Positions 51,961-61,060 of a DNA stretch of 64,000 nt are shown piece after piece. Source of the DNA: M55B154 sp964345775 (GTDB taxonomy: Bacteria; Spirochaetota; UBA4802; UB4802); the NCBI GenBank assembly GCA_964345775.1, contig CAYFSO010000001.1, positions 36,396 through 100,395 of the forward strand, in the 5' to 3' direction. Below the pieces are notes generated by a model. The model had not been told where the DNA came from. It ran no database searches and saw only the letters and a list, made by a program, of their open reading frames with translations. Made by a program: the position numbers and the translations under genes. Within the stretch, counting starts at the first letter, position 1; each line of letters begins with the position of its first letter.

Positions 51961-52524
51961 TTACAGGACAGCAGGCTGATTGTCTACCTGGAAGGGAAAC
52001 TGCTGGTATCCTTCCATGAAAGCCTGTATACTCTTTTCTTTGACACCGGGACGCTTTCCCATCATCACATCAAGACTCTGCTTTACTGACTCAATCTCCA
52101 CAACGCCTGTTAACCGCACAAGGGCACCAAGTATCACCAGGTTCATGGAGCGTTCGTTACCCGCTCCCCGTGCCACGGTATTCGCAGGAACCGGGTACAG
52201 GTCAACGTCCCCTCTCACGGGTACCGTGTCCACCAGGTCCGAGTTGAACAGCATCTGCCCTCCCGAGTCAAGCCGGTTCACGAACACGGTTGTAGAAGGC
52301 TGGTTCAGTGCGATAACGAAGTCAGGGATGGAAGCAACCGGGGACGCGATCTCCTCGTCGGATATGCTCAGGGTGCAGTTGGCTGTTCCCCCGCGTACCG
52401 CCGCGCCATACGATGGAAGGTACGTCACATGAAGGTTTTGTATCATGGCGGCATTGCCAAGCACGTTGCCGATGGTAAGCACACCCTGCCCGCCGGCACC
52501 TGCAAAGATCATCTTAACCAGCAT
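51961..52524 (-). CDS. 2-oxoacid:acceptor oxidoreductase, gamma subunit
   Basis: 187 residues from the ATG at 52524, with AGGAGGG at the right distance; it overlaps the end of the beta-subunit gene by 11 bases. The pyruvate/ketoisovalerate oxidoreductase gamma fold shows as IFAGAGGQGVLTIGNVLG (phosphate-binding loop), YLPSYGAAVRGGTANC and FVIALNQPS. In the four-subunit enzymes this chain binds the CoA-side substrate. Last catalytic gene of the operon, followed by the ACT gene after 85 bases. Confidence 0.92.
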   Translation of the reverse strand: MLVKMIFAGAGGQGVLTIGNVLGNAAMIQNLHVTYLPSYGAAVRGGTANCTLSISDEEIASPVASIPDFVIALNQPSTTVFVNRLDSGGQMLFNSDLVDTVPVRGDVDLYPVPANTVARGAGNERSMNLVILGALVRLTGVVEIESVKQSLDVMMGKRPGVKEKSIQAFMEGYQQFPFQVDNQPAVL

Positions 52525-53284
52525 GTTCCCTCCTCTCTTCACGCCTGTCGGCAAGGATCCCGGTAGGAAATTCTTTCGACATGACTTCTTTGACCCATGT
52601 AAACCCTTCAACCGGGCTCATCTTCCAGTTGGTGGGACACGGTGAAAGCACCTCCACGATGGAATAGCCCAGCCCGTCCACCTGGCACTGGAAGGCATTG
52701 CGTATGGCCTTCCTGGTTTTCTGAATACCTGCAGGCCCGTCAATGGCAACCCGTTCGGCATAGGTGACACCGGGAAAGCCCGCAAGGGCGTCGGTTAGAT
52801 GCAGGGGGTACCCGTCGTTCACCGGGTTCCTCCCGCGGGGAGTGGTGGTTGTTGTCTGTTGAACCAGCGTGGTGGGTGCCATCTGTCCTCCCGTCATGCC
52901 GTAGACGGCATTGTTGATGAAGATCACCGATATATGTTCACCCCGGTTGGCAGAATGCAGCGATTCCGCCGTCCCTATGGCGGCAAGGTCACCGTCCCCC
53001 TGGTAGGTGAACACGAAAAGATCGGGCCGCATTCTTTTAATGCCGGTGGCAATTGCGGTGCCCCGGCCGTGTGCAGACTCGATCATGTCCACGTCGAAAT
53101 ACTTGTACGCAAGTACCGCGCATCCGGCCGGGTTTACACCGATGGCCTTATCCCCGATACCAAGTTCCTCAAGCAGCTCGGCCACCATGCGATGTACTAT
53201 CCCGTGACCGCAACCCGGACAGTAATGGCTGATCACGTTTTTCTTGTAATATACTGGCCATTGGTTCTTCAGCTTCACGTTCAC
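52514..53284 (-). CDS. 2-oxoacid:ferredoxin oxidoreductase, beta (TPP-binding) subunit
   Basis: 256 residues. Thiamine diphosphate-binding fold with CPGCGHG at the start, VNPAGCAVLAYKY, TGIKRMRPDLFVFTYQGDGD (the GDG-N motif that binds the pyrophosphate and Mg), NNAVYGMTGGQMAPTTL and LSPCPTNWKMSP. The two cysteines near the N-terminus may help bind a cluster. It would decarboxylate a 2-oxo acid and form the acyl-CoA with reduced ferredoxin. Start overlaps the alpha-subunit stop by 4 bases (ATGA). Confidence 0.94.
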   Translation of the reverse strand: MNVKLKNQWPVYYKKNVISHYCPGCGHGIVHRMVAELLEELGIGDKAIGVNPAGCAVLAYKYFDVDMIESAHGRGTAIATGIKRMRPDLFVFTYQGDGDLAAIGTAESLHSANRGEHISVIFINNAVYGMTGGQMAPTTLVQQTTTTTPRGRNPVNDGYPLHLTDALAGFPGVTYAERVAIDGPAGIQKTRKAIRNAFQCQVDGLGYSIVEVLSPCPTNWKMSPVEGFTWVKEVMSKEFPTGILADRREERREHAG

Positions 53285-54345
53285 CCCTTGTTCATCAGTA
53301 TGTATTCCCGGTTCAGTATTCGGGCAAATTCGGCGGGTGTGGGAATAATGCCACCCGGTCTTCCGTGGAAGTACACCCGTGACCTGCCCTCAAGGGCCAT
53401 TTTCACGTCATCCACCATCTGCCCCGTACTCATTTCAAACACCACAAACGAGCGTACTTTTTTAGAAACTTCACGAATAATGCCGGACGGGAATGGCCAG
53501 AGAGTAACCGGCCGCAGCAGCCCCGCCTTAATGCCGTCCTTGCGCACCCGCTTGATGGCCCCTTTTGCGATCCGGGCGGTGGTCCCGTAGGCAACAGCCA
53601 CTATCTCCGCGTCCTCCATCATGTAGGCCTCGTACCGTATTTCGTGTTTCTGTATTTCTTTGTATTTACGCACCAGTTTCCAGTTATGGCGTTCCATTTC
53701 AAGCGTGTCCAGGATGAGGGATGCCATGTAACGGCTGTCCCCGTCCCCCTTTCCCTTCAGCGACCATTCCTTTTCAGGTACCGAGGTCACCTGCTCCGGG
53801 AAGACCACCGGCTCCTTCATCTGGCCCAGCATTCCGTCACCCAGCACCATCACCGGCGTCCGGTACCGGTCGGCCAGTTCAAAGGCATCGTAGGTGAGGT
53901 CTGCCACCTCCTGCACGCTTTCAGGTGCCAGTACCGGCGTACGGTAATCACCGTGGCCGCCGCCCCGCGTGGCCTGGTAATAATCACCCTGGGCGGGTGC
54001 AATATTCCCCAGGCCCGGCCCGCCGCGCATCACGTTAATGATGACTGCCGGAAGCTCGAAGCCCGCCAGGAAGGATATCCCCTCCTGTTTCAGGCTGATC
54101 CCCGGGCTGGAAGAGGAGGTCATGGTCCGTGCACCCGTACACGACGCGCCGATCACCATGTTGATGGCGGCCGTTTCGCTTTCAGACTGTATGAACACCC
54201 CGCCATGTTCTGGCAGGTGGGCCGACATGTATTCACCCAGCTCGTTCTGCGGGGTGATGGGATACCCGAAGTAGCTGTTACAGCCCGCGCGGATTGCCGC
54301 CTCCCCAAAGGCGTGGTTGCCGCTGATAAATATCTTATTCATCAT
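53281..54345 (-). CDS. 2-oxoacid:ferredoxin oxidoreductase, alpha subunit
   Basis: 354 residues. Pyrimidine-binding domain and transketolase-C-like domain of the KorA/VorB type: GNHAFGEAAIRAGCNSYFGY, PITPQNELGEYMSAHLPE, ESETAAINMVIGASCTGART, TMTSSSSPGISLKQEG and GPGLGNIAPAQGDY. The C-terminal part has GLLRPVTLWPFPSGII. Subunit order delta, alpha, beta, gamma fits 2-ketoisovalerate or 2-oxoglutarate oxidoreductases; the adjacent ACT gene leans towards branched-chain keto acids, which is inference. The start overlaps the ferredoxin gene by 11 bases. Confidence 0.94.
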   Translation of the reverse strand: MMNKIFISGNHAFGEAAIRAGCNSYFGYPITPQNELGEYMSAHLPEHGGVFIQSESETAAINMVIGASCTGARTMTSSSSPGISLKQEGISFLAGFELPAVIINVMRGGPGLGNIAPAQGDYYQATRGGGHGDYRTPVLAPESVQEVADLTYDAFELADRYRTPVMVLGDGMLGQMKEPVVFPEQVTSVPEKEWSLKGKGDGDSRYMASLILDTLEMERHNWKLVRKYKEIQKHEIRYEAYMMEDAEIVAVAYGTTARIAKGAIKRVRKDGIKAGLLRPVTLWPFPSGIIREVSKKVRSFVVFEMSTGQMVDDVKMALEGRSRVYFHGRPGGIIPTPAEFARILNREYILMNKG

Positions 54346-54556
54346 ACACCTCTATGGCAAGGTCGGGGCATACAAGTGTACACACCATGCAGGCAGTACA
54401 TTCACCCTCCGGATCGGGCTCAGCGTAATGGTACCCCTGGCTGTTCAGTGATCCGGATACCCGCAGCGCGTTTTTTTTGCAGAAATGAACACACAGCTGG
54501 CAGCCCTTACACATCTCGGAATTAACAATGACTCTACTTTTTGTTTTTACTTTCAT
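54335..54556 (-). CDS. 2-oxoacid:ferredoxin oxidoreductase, delta (2[4Fe-4S] ferredoxin) subunit
   Basis: 73 residues with two [4Fe-4S] motifs, CKGCQLCVHFC and CTACMVCTLVCP, separated by an acidic linker. It carries electrons from the TPP site to soluble ferredoxin. First gene of the operon. An upstream run to 54764 would add an implausible N-terminus, and the ATG at 54556 fits the ferredoxin length. The intergenic region 54557-54724 towards the divergent cbiQ contains two CATATG boxes but no clear NikR, Fur or B12 element. Confidence 0.93.
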   Translation of the reverse strand: MKVKTKSRVIVNSEMCKGCQLCVHFCKKNALRVSGSLNSQGYHYAEPDPEGECTACMVCTLVCPDLAIEVYDE

Positions 54557-54724
54557 GTTTTTTATTCTTTTTGGAATGTAGTAATGTTATATGACATATG
54601 ACACTTTTTAACACCATATGGCAAGAATAATTCAATGAATAGCAGTCATTATTACCCAAAACGTTGTTGACCATCCAGCAAGGGGGTGTCATGTAGTTAG
54701 CATTGATCAATCCAGGAGAAGTAC

Positions 54725-55498
54725 ATGCACGTTGACATTGACCGTTTCGCCCACCTTGATTCACCTTTTCACCGGTGGGACCAGAGATACAAGATGGCAG
54801 GAGTCTTTCTGCTTATACTTGTAATAAGCATGCTTACAAGCCTGGTTATCCTGTGTTGCAGCGTTTTCCTGGCACTGTTGAGCATACTCGTATCCCGTAT
54901 TCCCCCGGCACAGGCTTTTCGCACCATACTGTACCCGCTGTTGCTGCTTGTCCCCCTGTTCATCTTTCTGCCTTTGACAGCGGGAGGAGCCCATGTCTCA
55001 CTGTACGGTATCCCGGTGTACACGGGCGGATTGCTGCTTTCGGCCCAAATCGCCATGAAGGCATTATGCATCATCACGCTGTTCAATGTCATGATGGGCA
55101 CATCCCCCTTCACCACCAGCATGAAAGCACTACGGTCATTGAAGGTTCCCTCGAAAATGGTAGACCTTATTATGTTCACCTACAGGTATATTTTCATCTA
55201 CCTTGATGACCTCAGGGCGTTACGGCAGTCACTGATCTTGAAAGGTTACCGCAGCAGAACATCGCGTCATTCATTCCGCACCTCTTCCTACCTGGTAGGG
55301 TCACTCATGGTACGCAGCTTTGAGCAGACTGACAGGATGTTCAACGCCATGACCTGCAGGGGATATACCGGTGAAGTGAAAACCATAACCGGGTTCAATT
55401 CCACTATCATGGACCTGTTGAAGCTTTTGACAGTATTGCTTGCTGCAACCATGCTTGCTGTTTTTGAAATGATGGTCTTCAACGGGAAATTACTATAA
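54725..55498 (+). CDS. cbiQ: Energy-coupling factor transmembrane protein CbiQ (cobalt/nickel)
   Basis: 257 residues with the T-component layout: hydrophobic helices in ~25-120 (VFLLILVISMLTSLVILCC, TILYPLLLLVPLFIFLPL), a central part LMFTYRYIFIYLDDLRALRQ with the coupling-helix region ALKLEG-like ILKGYRSRT, the ARG-like AMTCRGYTGE and a C-terminal helix. It transmits ATP hydrolysis from CbiO to the metal-binding CbiM. GGAG precedes the ATG. Followed by cbiO after 13 bases. No CbiN gene is seen. Confidence 0.92.
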   Translation: MHVDIDRFAHLDSPFHRWDQRYKMAGVFLLILVISMLTSLVILCCSVFLALLSILVSRIPPAQAFRTILYPLLLLVPLFIFLPLTAGGAHVSLYGIPVYTGGLLLSAQIAMKALCIITLFNVMMGTSPFTTSMKALRSLKVPSKMVDLIMFTYRYIFIYLDDLRALRQSLILKGYRSRTSRHSFRTSSYLVGSLMVRSFEQTDRMFNAMTCRGYTGEVKTITGFNSTIMDLLKLLTVLLAATMLAVFEMMVFNGKLL

Positions 55499-55511
55499 GG
55501 GGAGATGCAAG

Positions 55512-56246
55512 GTGAATATTGTTGAAGTAAAGAACCTGGAATTCAAATACCCGGACACCGACAGGGTCATTGATAATATATCCTTCACCCTTGAGAAGGG
55601 TGAAAAGTGCGGCATCATCGGTCCCAACGGTGCCGGTAAAACCACCCTTTTTCATCTCATGTGCGGGTTATTGAAACCGTCATCCGGCAGCATTCATATT
55701 AACAACAGGCCCGTAGAACACAACACCTTCAATCCTTCCATCGGCTACGTGTTCCAGAAAACAGATGACATGCTTTTTACCGCAAGCGTGTACGAAGACA
55801 TATCCTTCGGACCACTCAACCTTGGGCTGGAGACCCGGGTGGTAAAGGACAGGGTTCAGGCGGCCATGGAGATCACCGGCACCGGCCACCTTACAGACAG
55901 GCCCCCGCATCATCTTTCGGGCGGAGAAAAACGCATGGTTGCCATCGCGTCGGTTATTGCCATGCGTCCGGAAATAATAATTTACGACGAACCCACATCA
56001 GAACTGGACATGCGGACACGGCGCAACCTTATCAGCTTTCTCAATGATTCGCGTGAAACCACCCTGATCGCATCACATGATCTTGAATTCATTCTTGAAA
56101 CATGCGGCAGGGTCTTACTTGTTAACGAGGGTCAACTTGTCACACGGGGAATACCCTCAGCAGTAATGAAGGACGAGGAGCTCATGCTGCGAAACGGCCT
56201 TGAGCGGCCCCATTCCCTGCTCCACGGGATCACCCATCATCATTGA
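55512..56246 (+). CDS. cbiO: Cobalt/nickel ECF transporter ATPase CbiO
   Basis: 244 residues from a GTG start with GGGGAG nearby. Walker A GPNGAGKTT, Q-loop FQKTDDMLF, signature LSGGEKR, Walker B IIIYDEPTSELD and H-loop ASHDLEF are all intact. The FQxxDxxLF motif marks metal and vitamin ECF ATPases. A single ATPase gene implies a homodimer. It drives uptake through CbiQ. The last 7 bases overlap the convergent cbiM gene. Confidence 0.94.
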   Translation: MNIVEVKNLEFKYPDTDRVIDNISFTLEKGEKCGIIGPNGAGKTTLFHLMCGLLKPSSGSIHINNRPVEHNTFNPSIGYVFQKTDDMLFTASVYEDISFGPLNLGLETRVVKDRVQAAMEITGTGHLTDRPPHHLSGGEKRMVAIASVIAMRPEIIIYDEPTSELDMRTRRNLISFLNDSRETTLIASHDLEFILETCGRVLLVNEGQLVTRGIPSAVMKDEELMLRNGLERPHSLLHGITHHH

Positions 56247-56839
56247 ACCAGTTCCGGTTTCACCTTCATGAAAAATCCCACCACGAGCATGGTTATGATC
56301 CCCTCCGCCAGGGAAAGCGGGAGATGGGCCGCCATGATCACCCTGGCGGTGACCGTGAATTCCTTTCCGGTGAGAACAAGCACAAGTGCCATCAAGACAG
56401 CCGAAAGCAGTATTGCCACCATGCCGCCAGAGAATGAAAGGACATGCGGTGTGAACCTGAAGCCTTGAAATGTACCCTTTAACCTGAACATTCCCCATGA
56501 CACAAGCGCGGGAAGCCCCATTATGAGACTGTTTGCTCCCAGCGTGGTTATCCCGCCATGCTGGAACATGATGGCCTGGAACAGCAGCGCAATGAGTATG
56601 GCCGGGAAAGCCGCCCACCCAAGAACTATCCCCACCAGCCCGTTGAGCAACAGGTGTACACTGGCAGGTCCCAGCTTTATGTGCACCAGTGACGCCACAA
56701 AGAACGCCGCCGTCATGACCGCTATACGGGGTATATCTTCACGTTCGGTTTTTTTCAATACGGTACCCGCAATGACAACCGCCGCAACAGCCGTGCCGGC
56801 ACATACGGGCCCGCTCAATACTCCATCGCTTATATGCAT
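56240..56839 (-). CDS. cbiM: Cobalt/nickel substrate-binding membrane protein CbiM
   Basis: 199 residues beginning MHISDGVLS; the N-terminal Met1-His2 and the inner histidine supply the square-planar metal site of the CbiM/NikM family. Further marks: VHIKLGPASVHLLLNGLVGI, FQAIMFQHGGITTLGANS. About six membrane helices. Odd: cbiM is normally first in a cbiMNQO operon, but here it runs opposite to cbiQO, its stop overlapping the end of cbiO by 7 bases. So expression would have to be balanced from two promoters. Cobalt would feed B12 or nickel a metalloenzyme; the metal cannot be told from sequence. Confidence 0.93.
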   Translation of the reverse strand: MHISDGVLSGPVCAGTAVAAVVIAGTVLKKTEREDIPRIAVMTAAFFVASLVHIKLGPASVHLLLNGLVGIVLGWAAFPAILIALLFQAIMFQHGGITTLGANSLIMGLPALVSWGMFRLKGTFQGFRFTPHVLSFSGGMVAILLSAVLMALVLVLTGKEFTVTARVIMAAHLPLSLAEGIITMLVVGFFMKVKPELVQ

Positions 56840-57211
56840 GTGTATATCTCCATGAAATTCAGAAAGGGGGGTCAGAGCCCCTTGAAAGCATACGAATGCG
56901 AAAGGAAAGAAACGTCAAGAAAATAATACGTTTTATTTATATGTAGCACGATCAGCCTCACCCAAAGAAGCTAAGACGCGACGAGTTGAATTCTTTCTTG
57001 CAGTATCGCCAGGAAATATAATTATCAATCTATTCGTTTTTTACCGTTAGAGGATATATATGGCTTCAGGTCCAAAGATATGTGTTTCTCAGCATGTAAA
57101 CTCTATATCCTGAACAAAACTCAACAACTACCGGTTGCTATACTGAAAACAACAAAACGAACCTGTATTGATACACTCTCCATTTCTCGGTGCCTCGGTG
57201 GCTGGTCGTTT
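56840..57211. other. Intergenic region upstream of cbiM with a TCGGTGCCTCGGTGG motif
   Basis: 372 bases without a gene. I searched it by eye for a B12 riboswitch and NikR sites and found none. At ~57187-57201 it holds TCGGTGCCTCGGTGG, which resembles a short string that recurs between genes of many environmental bacteria. Confidence 0.35.
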
Positions 57212-58069
57212 TTAAGAAAACACGTAGTGCACATGCTGTTTGGCCAGGCCGGCAAAGCCGTATTCGACCACCCTGTCCTCGAACTCTTCCCAGTTGTCAC
57301 CGTAATGGGTGAGTATGGTCTTTTCCTTGATACTGTCGGGCAGATCTTTCAGCTCTTCCAGGGACGCGTGAACCCCGCCGGTGAAGAACTGGCAGTCGTG
57401 AAAGATGGCCTCGAAGTTGAACTTCTCGTCGTACGAGAGCACCAGCTCCGGGTCATACCGGGTATCGCTGGTAAACAGTATCCGGTCATCAATGACCATC
57501 CCGCAGCTCCAGAAAGAACTCTGCCAGTCCTGTGATGAATCGGGAATGTGCATGGTCCGCATCATCTTCAGGTTTATCTTTCCCACGTCTGCCATAAAGG
57601 TTTCCCTGGGATAGTTGGGCAGCCACTGTGGCCTTATTATGTCAAAGAAATCATTGAATCCCAGGATATCGCCCGCCTCGTCCTCGTTAAAACCTGAACC
57701 GCCGCGAAGGGACATGTCCCACAGTATATGCTGGTAGGTCTCGTTGATCACCATCACCGGTTTACGCTTTGTCATATACCGTCCCATCAGGGCCACTTCT
57801 TCGAGGCCGCCGATATGGTCAGCATGCGAGTGGGTGATAAGGAGGTTTTTCACGTCGGTAACCGGCACGCCCAGCTCAAAAAAGGACTGGGGACACTTGG
57901 TACCGCAATCAACAAGTACGTGGTCATCACCCTTTATTATCATGAGGTTGGTCTGGTAATTTCTCTTGGTAAAGGCGCTTCCCACGCCAAGAAAAAACAA
58001 CTCCAGCGTACCCTTGTTTTTCAGAGAGAAGGGCTGCTTTTGGTGTGGTATTATATTCATTGTGTTCAT
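57212..58069 (-). CDS. Metallo-beta-lactamase-fold hydrolase
   Basis: 285 residues. MBL fold with the motif LITHSHADHIGG (HxHxDH), later ligands in RTMHIPDSS, TSDTRYDP and ILTHYGDNW, so two metals should bind. The first strand pair GTLELFFLGVGSAFTKRNYQ looks like the RNase Z/AtsA group, but tRNase Z would have an exosite and different His pattern, so this is a general hydrolase. AAGGA stands six bases before the ATG. Lies downstream of the acyl-CoA ligase with 119 bases between, possibly in a separate unit. Substrate unknown. Confidence 0.85.
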   Translation of the reverse strand: MNTMNIIPHQKQPFSLKNKGTLELFFLGVGSAFTKRNYQTNLMIIKGDDHVLVDCGTKCPQSFFELGVPVTDVKNLLITHSHADHIGGLEEVALMGRYMTKRKPVMVINETYQHILWDMSLRGGSGFNEDEAGDILGFNDFFDIIRPQWLPNYPRETFMADVGKINLKMMRTMHIPDSSQDWQSSFWSCGMVIDDRILFTSDTRYDPELVLSYDEKFNFEAIFHDCQFFTGGVHASLEELKDLPDSIKEKTILTHYGDNWEEFEDRVVEYGFAGLAKQHVHYVFS

Positions 58070-58188
58070 ATAGTATCCTTAATTGATGTAATACTGTTGA
58101 GATTATAACCAGTATAATCTGTAAACAGTTGTTCAATATAAGGATACCTGGAGAAAACTTCAATCATAAAAGCAGTTTCTGCACGTGA

Positions 58189-59895
58189 TCATGTGACAAC
58201 TTCCACCTGCTTCTCTTCTTCTTCAAGTACCCTGTAGGCGATCTTGCCAACCTGTGTAACAGGAAGGGATTCGCGGAATTCAATCTCACGTGGACAACTC
58301 CACTTTATGAGATCCTTTTTACAATGATCTATCAGCTCCGCTTCAATATCCTGCGAATCATGGTACCCGTTTTTCAGCACCACGAAGGCCTTTACCCGTT
58401 CCACCTGCACCCTGTCGGGAACACCTATCACGCAGGCACTCTCAACCGCGGGGTGAGCGCGCAGCTGCGCTTCCACCTGCGAAGGATACACGTTCATCCC
58501 CGATGACTTGATCATCCGCTTCTGGCGGGTAGTAAAGTAGAAGAAGCCGTCATTGTCCATGTGGCCGATGTCACCCGTATGCAGCCAGGTTAACCCGTCA
58601 TCATGGGCAACCAGCACCCTTGCCGTTTCCTCGGGCTGGTCAAGATACCCCAGCATCACCGCCGGGCCGCACACGCATATCTCACCTTCTTTACCCGGCC
58701 CCAGCACCCTTTTGCTTTCCGGTGCAACAATTTTCGCCTGCATTCCCGGGAACGGGACTCCTATGCTTCCCTCCCGGTATTCATGTACCGGCATGGCCAT
58801 GATGGCGGTTACGGCCTCGGTAAGTCCATACCCTTCCAGCAGCACCACGTTACCATTCCCGTCCGCAACAGCCTTTTCAAAACCTTCCTTGGTTGCCCTT
58901 GGCAGGGAGTCAGCACCGCTGAAACACGCGGTAAGGCAGCTCAAATCACTTTTTGCGAACTTCTCGCTTTTCGCCAGGGCCTCGTACAGGGTAGGGACGC
59001 CGATGAGATAATTGGGCTTCTTCTTCATCATCTTCGCCGCAAGGTCGGCCTCGAACATGGGAACCAGTATGCTTTTGCCCCCGTTCATCAACGCGGCGTT
59101 CACGCACACTCCCAGTCCAAACCCGTGAAATATTGGCAGCATGGCCAGCACATCGGCGTAATCCCTGTTCATGCCAACCCAGTGGGCGCACATGAGCCCC
59201 TGGCTGACAAAATTGTAATTGGAAAGCATGATACCCTTGGGCTCTCCGGTGGTACCCCCGCTGTACAGTATAACCGCCATCTCATGGGGGTCAACATGGG
59301 CCTTCTCAACCGGCGGATGGGTGGACTTCATCACATGTTGTTTCCAGGACACCACCAGTTCATCATCACCGGGGATGGGTGGATTCTTTCTTCCCTGTTT
59401 CAGCCAGTACAGGAGAGCAAGGTGTTTTGGAAGGTAATCCTCCATTTTTACCACCAGGAGTTTTTCAAGTCCTGCCCTGCTGGCCGCACTGTACACCTTG
59501 TCAAGCCACATGTCCATGGTGAGGGCCATTCGGCTTTTACTGAGAGTGAAATAAAATTCTATCTCCGTTTCAGTGGAGAGGGGGTGTATCATGCTGGCAA
59601 CCGTTCCCAGCTTGTTCAGGGCGTAAAAACATATGATCCCGGGCGGTGACGTTGGCATGGAAATGGTAAACCGGTCACCCTTTTGTATACCAAGGGCGGC
59701 CAGCGCGTTGGCGCACCGGTCGATCTGCTCCTTGAATTCAGCATAGGTTACCTGTGAACCCATGAAGTCATACGCAATTTTTTCCGGGAACTCTTCCACG
59801 GCTTCCAGGATGGACTCGTACATGGTGCATTCCGGAAAATCGATGGTATGGGGAACGTTCCCGTAATAGTGCAGCCAGGGATATTCTGTGTTCAT
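58189..59895 (-). CDS. Acyl-CoA synthetase (AMP-forming)
   Basis: 568 residues from the ATG at 59895 (AAGGAG seven bases before). ANL-superfamily ligase: P-loop ILYSGGTTGEPKGIMLSN, EGYGLTEA, LHTGDIGHMD, KMIKSSGMNVYPSQVEAQL and, near the end, PVTQVGKIAYR with the catalytic lysine. It joins a carboxylic acid to CoA through an acyl-AMP. Its gene starts one base after the stop of a lipoprotein gene and 21 bases further an outer-membrane barrel gene, so the operon reads import then activation. Substrate probably a medium or long-chain or aromatic acid; not decided by sequence. Confidence 0.92.
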   Translation of the reverse strand: MNTEYPWLHYYGNVPHTIDFPECTMYESILEAVEEFPEKIAYDFMGSQVTYAEFKEQIDRCANALAALGIQKGDRFTISMPTSPPGIICFYALNKLGTVASMIHPLSTETEIEFYFTLSKSRMALTMDMWLDKVYSAASRAGLEKLLVVKMEDYLPKHLALLYWLKQGRKNPPIPGDDELVVSWKQHVMKSTHPPVEKAHVDPHEMAVILYSGGTTGEPKGIMLSNYNFVSQGLMCAHWVGMNRDYADVLAMLPIFHGFGLGVCVNAALMNGGKSILVPMFEADLAAKMMKKKPNYLIGVPTLYEALAKSEKFAKSDLSCLTACFSGADSLPRATKEGFEKAVADGNGNVVLLEGYGLTEAVTAIMAMPVHEYREGSIGVPFPGMQAKIVAPESKRVLGPGKEGEICVCGPAVMLGYLDQPEETARVLVAHDDGLTWLHTGDIGHMDNDGFFYFTTRQKRMIKSSGMNVYPSQVEAQLRAHPAVESACVIGVPDRVQVERVKAFVVLKNGYHDSQDIEAELIDHCKKDLIKWSCPREIEFRESLPVTQVGKIAYRVLEEEEKQVEVVT

Positions 59896-59896
59896 G

Positions 59897-61039
59897 CTAT
59901 TCTCCTTCTTCAGGTTCTTCCTCCGTCTCTTCTTCACCGGTTAATTCTTTGATCTCTATGGACTTCAGCTCGGGTGACTTGTACTTGCTGGTCCCGTTGT
60001 CGTCGTCCTTCCCGATCTGGAACATGGAACCAAAGGTTACCAGGCTTGTGGTGGGATCATCGGGGAAACCCGGTGAAGGACGGAATATGGCGGTTTCCCA
60101 CGAGGTGTTGTACACGTCAACACCGTTGCCACCGTCAAAAAACTGTGGACTGTCGGTAATACCAAGCACGTCCTTGGCAATATAGAAATCACCCTGCGAA
60201 AAAATACTTTTCTTGCTGTCCCATCGCCCCTCATCCAGGCCATGGTTACTACCGTCGTTCCAGTACTGGATCACAAGCTGATCATCAATAAACACAGAGA
60301 TGGTTGGCCCGTGGCTTAAACCCGTCTCCGGGTCATCTTTCACCGCGTCGTTGTGTATCCTCATTTTCATGGTATGAAAATCAGTTATACCGATAGAAGG
60401 GACATCCGCGCAGGCGATAAGGTGCCCGCTGCTTTCCCCGTCGTAGTTCATGGTCAGCAACACATTTTCCTGTAATTCCGGCTCAAAAGCACCATCCCCT
60501 ATAGGAAATGCATCATCACGAAACGCCATTGCCATCAGGGCACCATGAGGCTCGTCCCCGGCCAGAAATATTATTGCCATGATAAATCCCTGTGGCTCAT
60601 TGGTGGGATTGCAGTCACCACCCACCACCGTCTGTATACCATCTGTTAACCTGAAAGTGGCACTGTACTCTATGCCGAAATTGTAATCAATGATCTGGGG
60701 CTGCCCGTTATTGGGGGCAGAAGCCGCGTAGAAAATTGCCGGGTCATCGGGACTGATAAAGATGCCGTCATCGCGCTTTTTGGTGGTCATCACCGGTTCG
60801 GTGGTAATGACCTCCTGCCCCTCGAATATGGGTTCCATCACAACGGGATACAGGGCTCCCTGGAAATCGGTATAGTAATTCGCATTAAGACTTCCGAAAT
60901 CCAGGTCCATGTTGGTGGTATCCAGGTCAAGCATCATACCCGATTTATCCGGGTTACTGGTCTCCTTCACGTCACCCTTGCAGGCGCCAAAAAGTGCCAG
61001 TGATAGCATAATTGATATTATTGTAATTATTCGTTTCAT
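59897..61039 (-). CDS. Lipoprotein of unknown function in the acyl-CoA ligase operon
   Basis: 380 residues from the ATG at 61039 (GGAGG). Lipobox LFGAC near residue 20. The mature part is acidic at both ends (LDLDTTNMDLDFG near 45, a glutamate-rich tail) and contains beta-rich segments such as IDYNFGIEYSATFRLTDG and GDFYIAKDVLGI, with many aromatics, as in LamG-like or carbohydrate/lipid-binding beta-sandwiches. I cannot name the family. Its place between an outer-membrane barrel and an acyl-CoA ligase suggests that it passes or holds the ligand at the outer membrane. Confidence 0.75.
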   Translation of the reverse strand: MKRIITIISIMLSLALFGACKGDVKETSNPDKSGMMLDLDTTNMDLDFGSLNANYYTDFQGALYPVVMEPIFEGQEVITTEPVMTTKKRDDGIFISPDDPAIFYAASAPNNGQPQIIDYNFGIEYSATFRLTDGIQTVVGGDCNPTNEPQGFIMAIIFLAGDEPHGALMAMAFRDDAFPIGDGAFEPELQENVLLTMNYDGESSGHLIACADVPSIGITDFHTMKMRIHNDAVKDDPETGLSHGPTISVFIDDQLVIQYWNDGSNHGLDEGRWDSKKSIFSQGDFYIAKDVLGITDSPQFFDGGNGVDVYNTSWETAIFRPSPGFPDDPTTSLVTFGSMFQIGKDDDNGTSKYKSPELKSIEIKELTGEEETEEEPEEGE

Positions 61040-61060
61040 CGTTTTCCTCCCCACCACGAA

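Noticed and set aside
53644..54525. 293-codon plus-strand frame opposite the 2-oxoacid oxidoreductase alpha subunit
   Set aside because: An antisense shadow of a coding gene with high codon bias; composition is not protein-like.
54557..54724. NikR operator upstream of cbiQ
   Set aside because: The two CATATG boxes do not match the GTATGA-N16-TCATAC pattern, and each is a simple palindrome that is common in A/T-rich DNA.
56840..57060. B12 riboswitch ahead of cbiM
   Set aside because: I found no B12-box-like sequence or the paired elements; the region is A/T-rich without conserved structure.
58603..59649. 348-codon plus-strand frame inside the acyl-CoA ligase
   Set aside because: It mirrors the ligase codons, is rich in His and Gln, and shows no family pattern.
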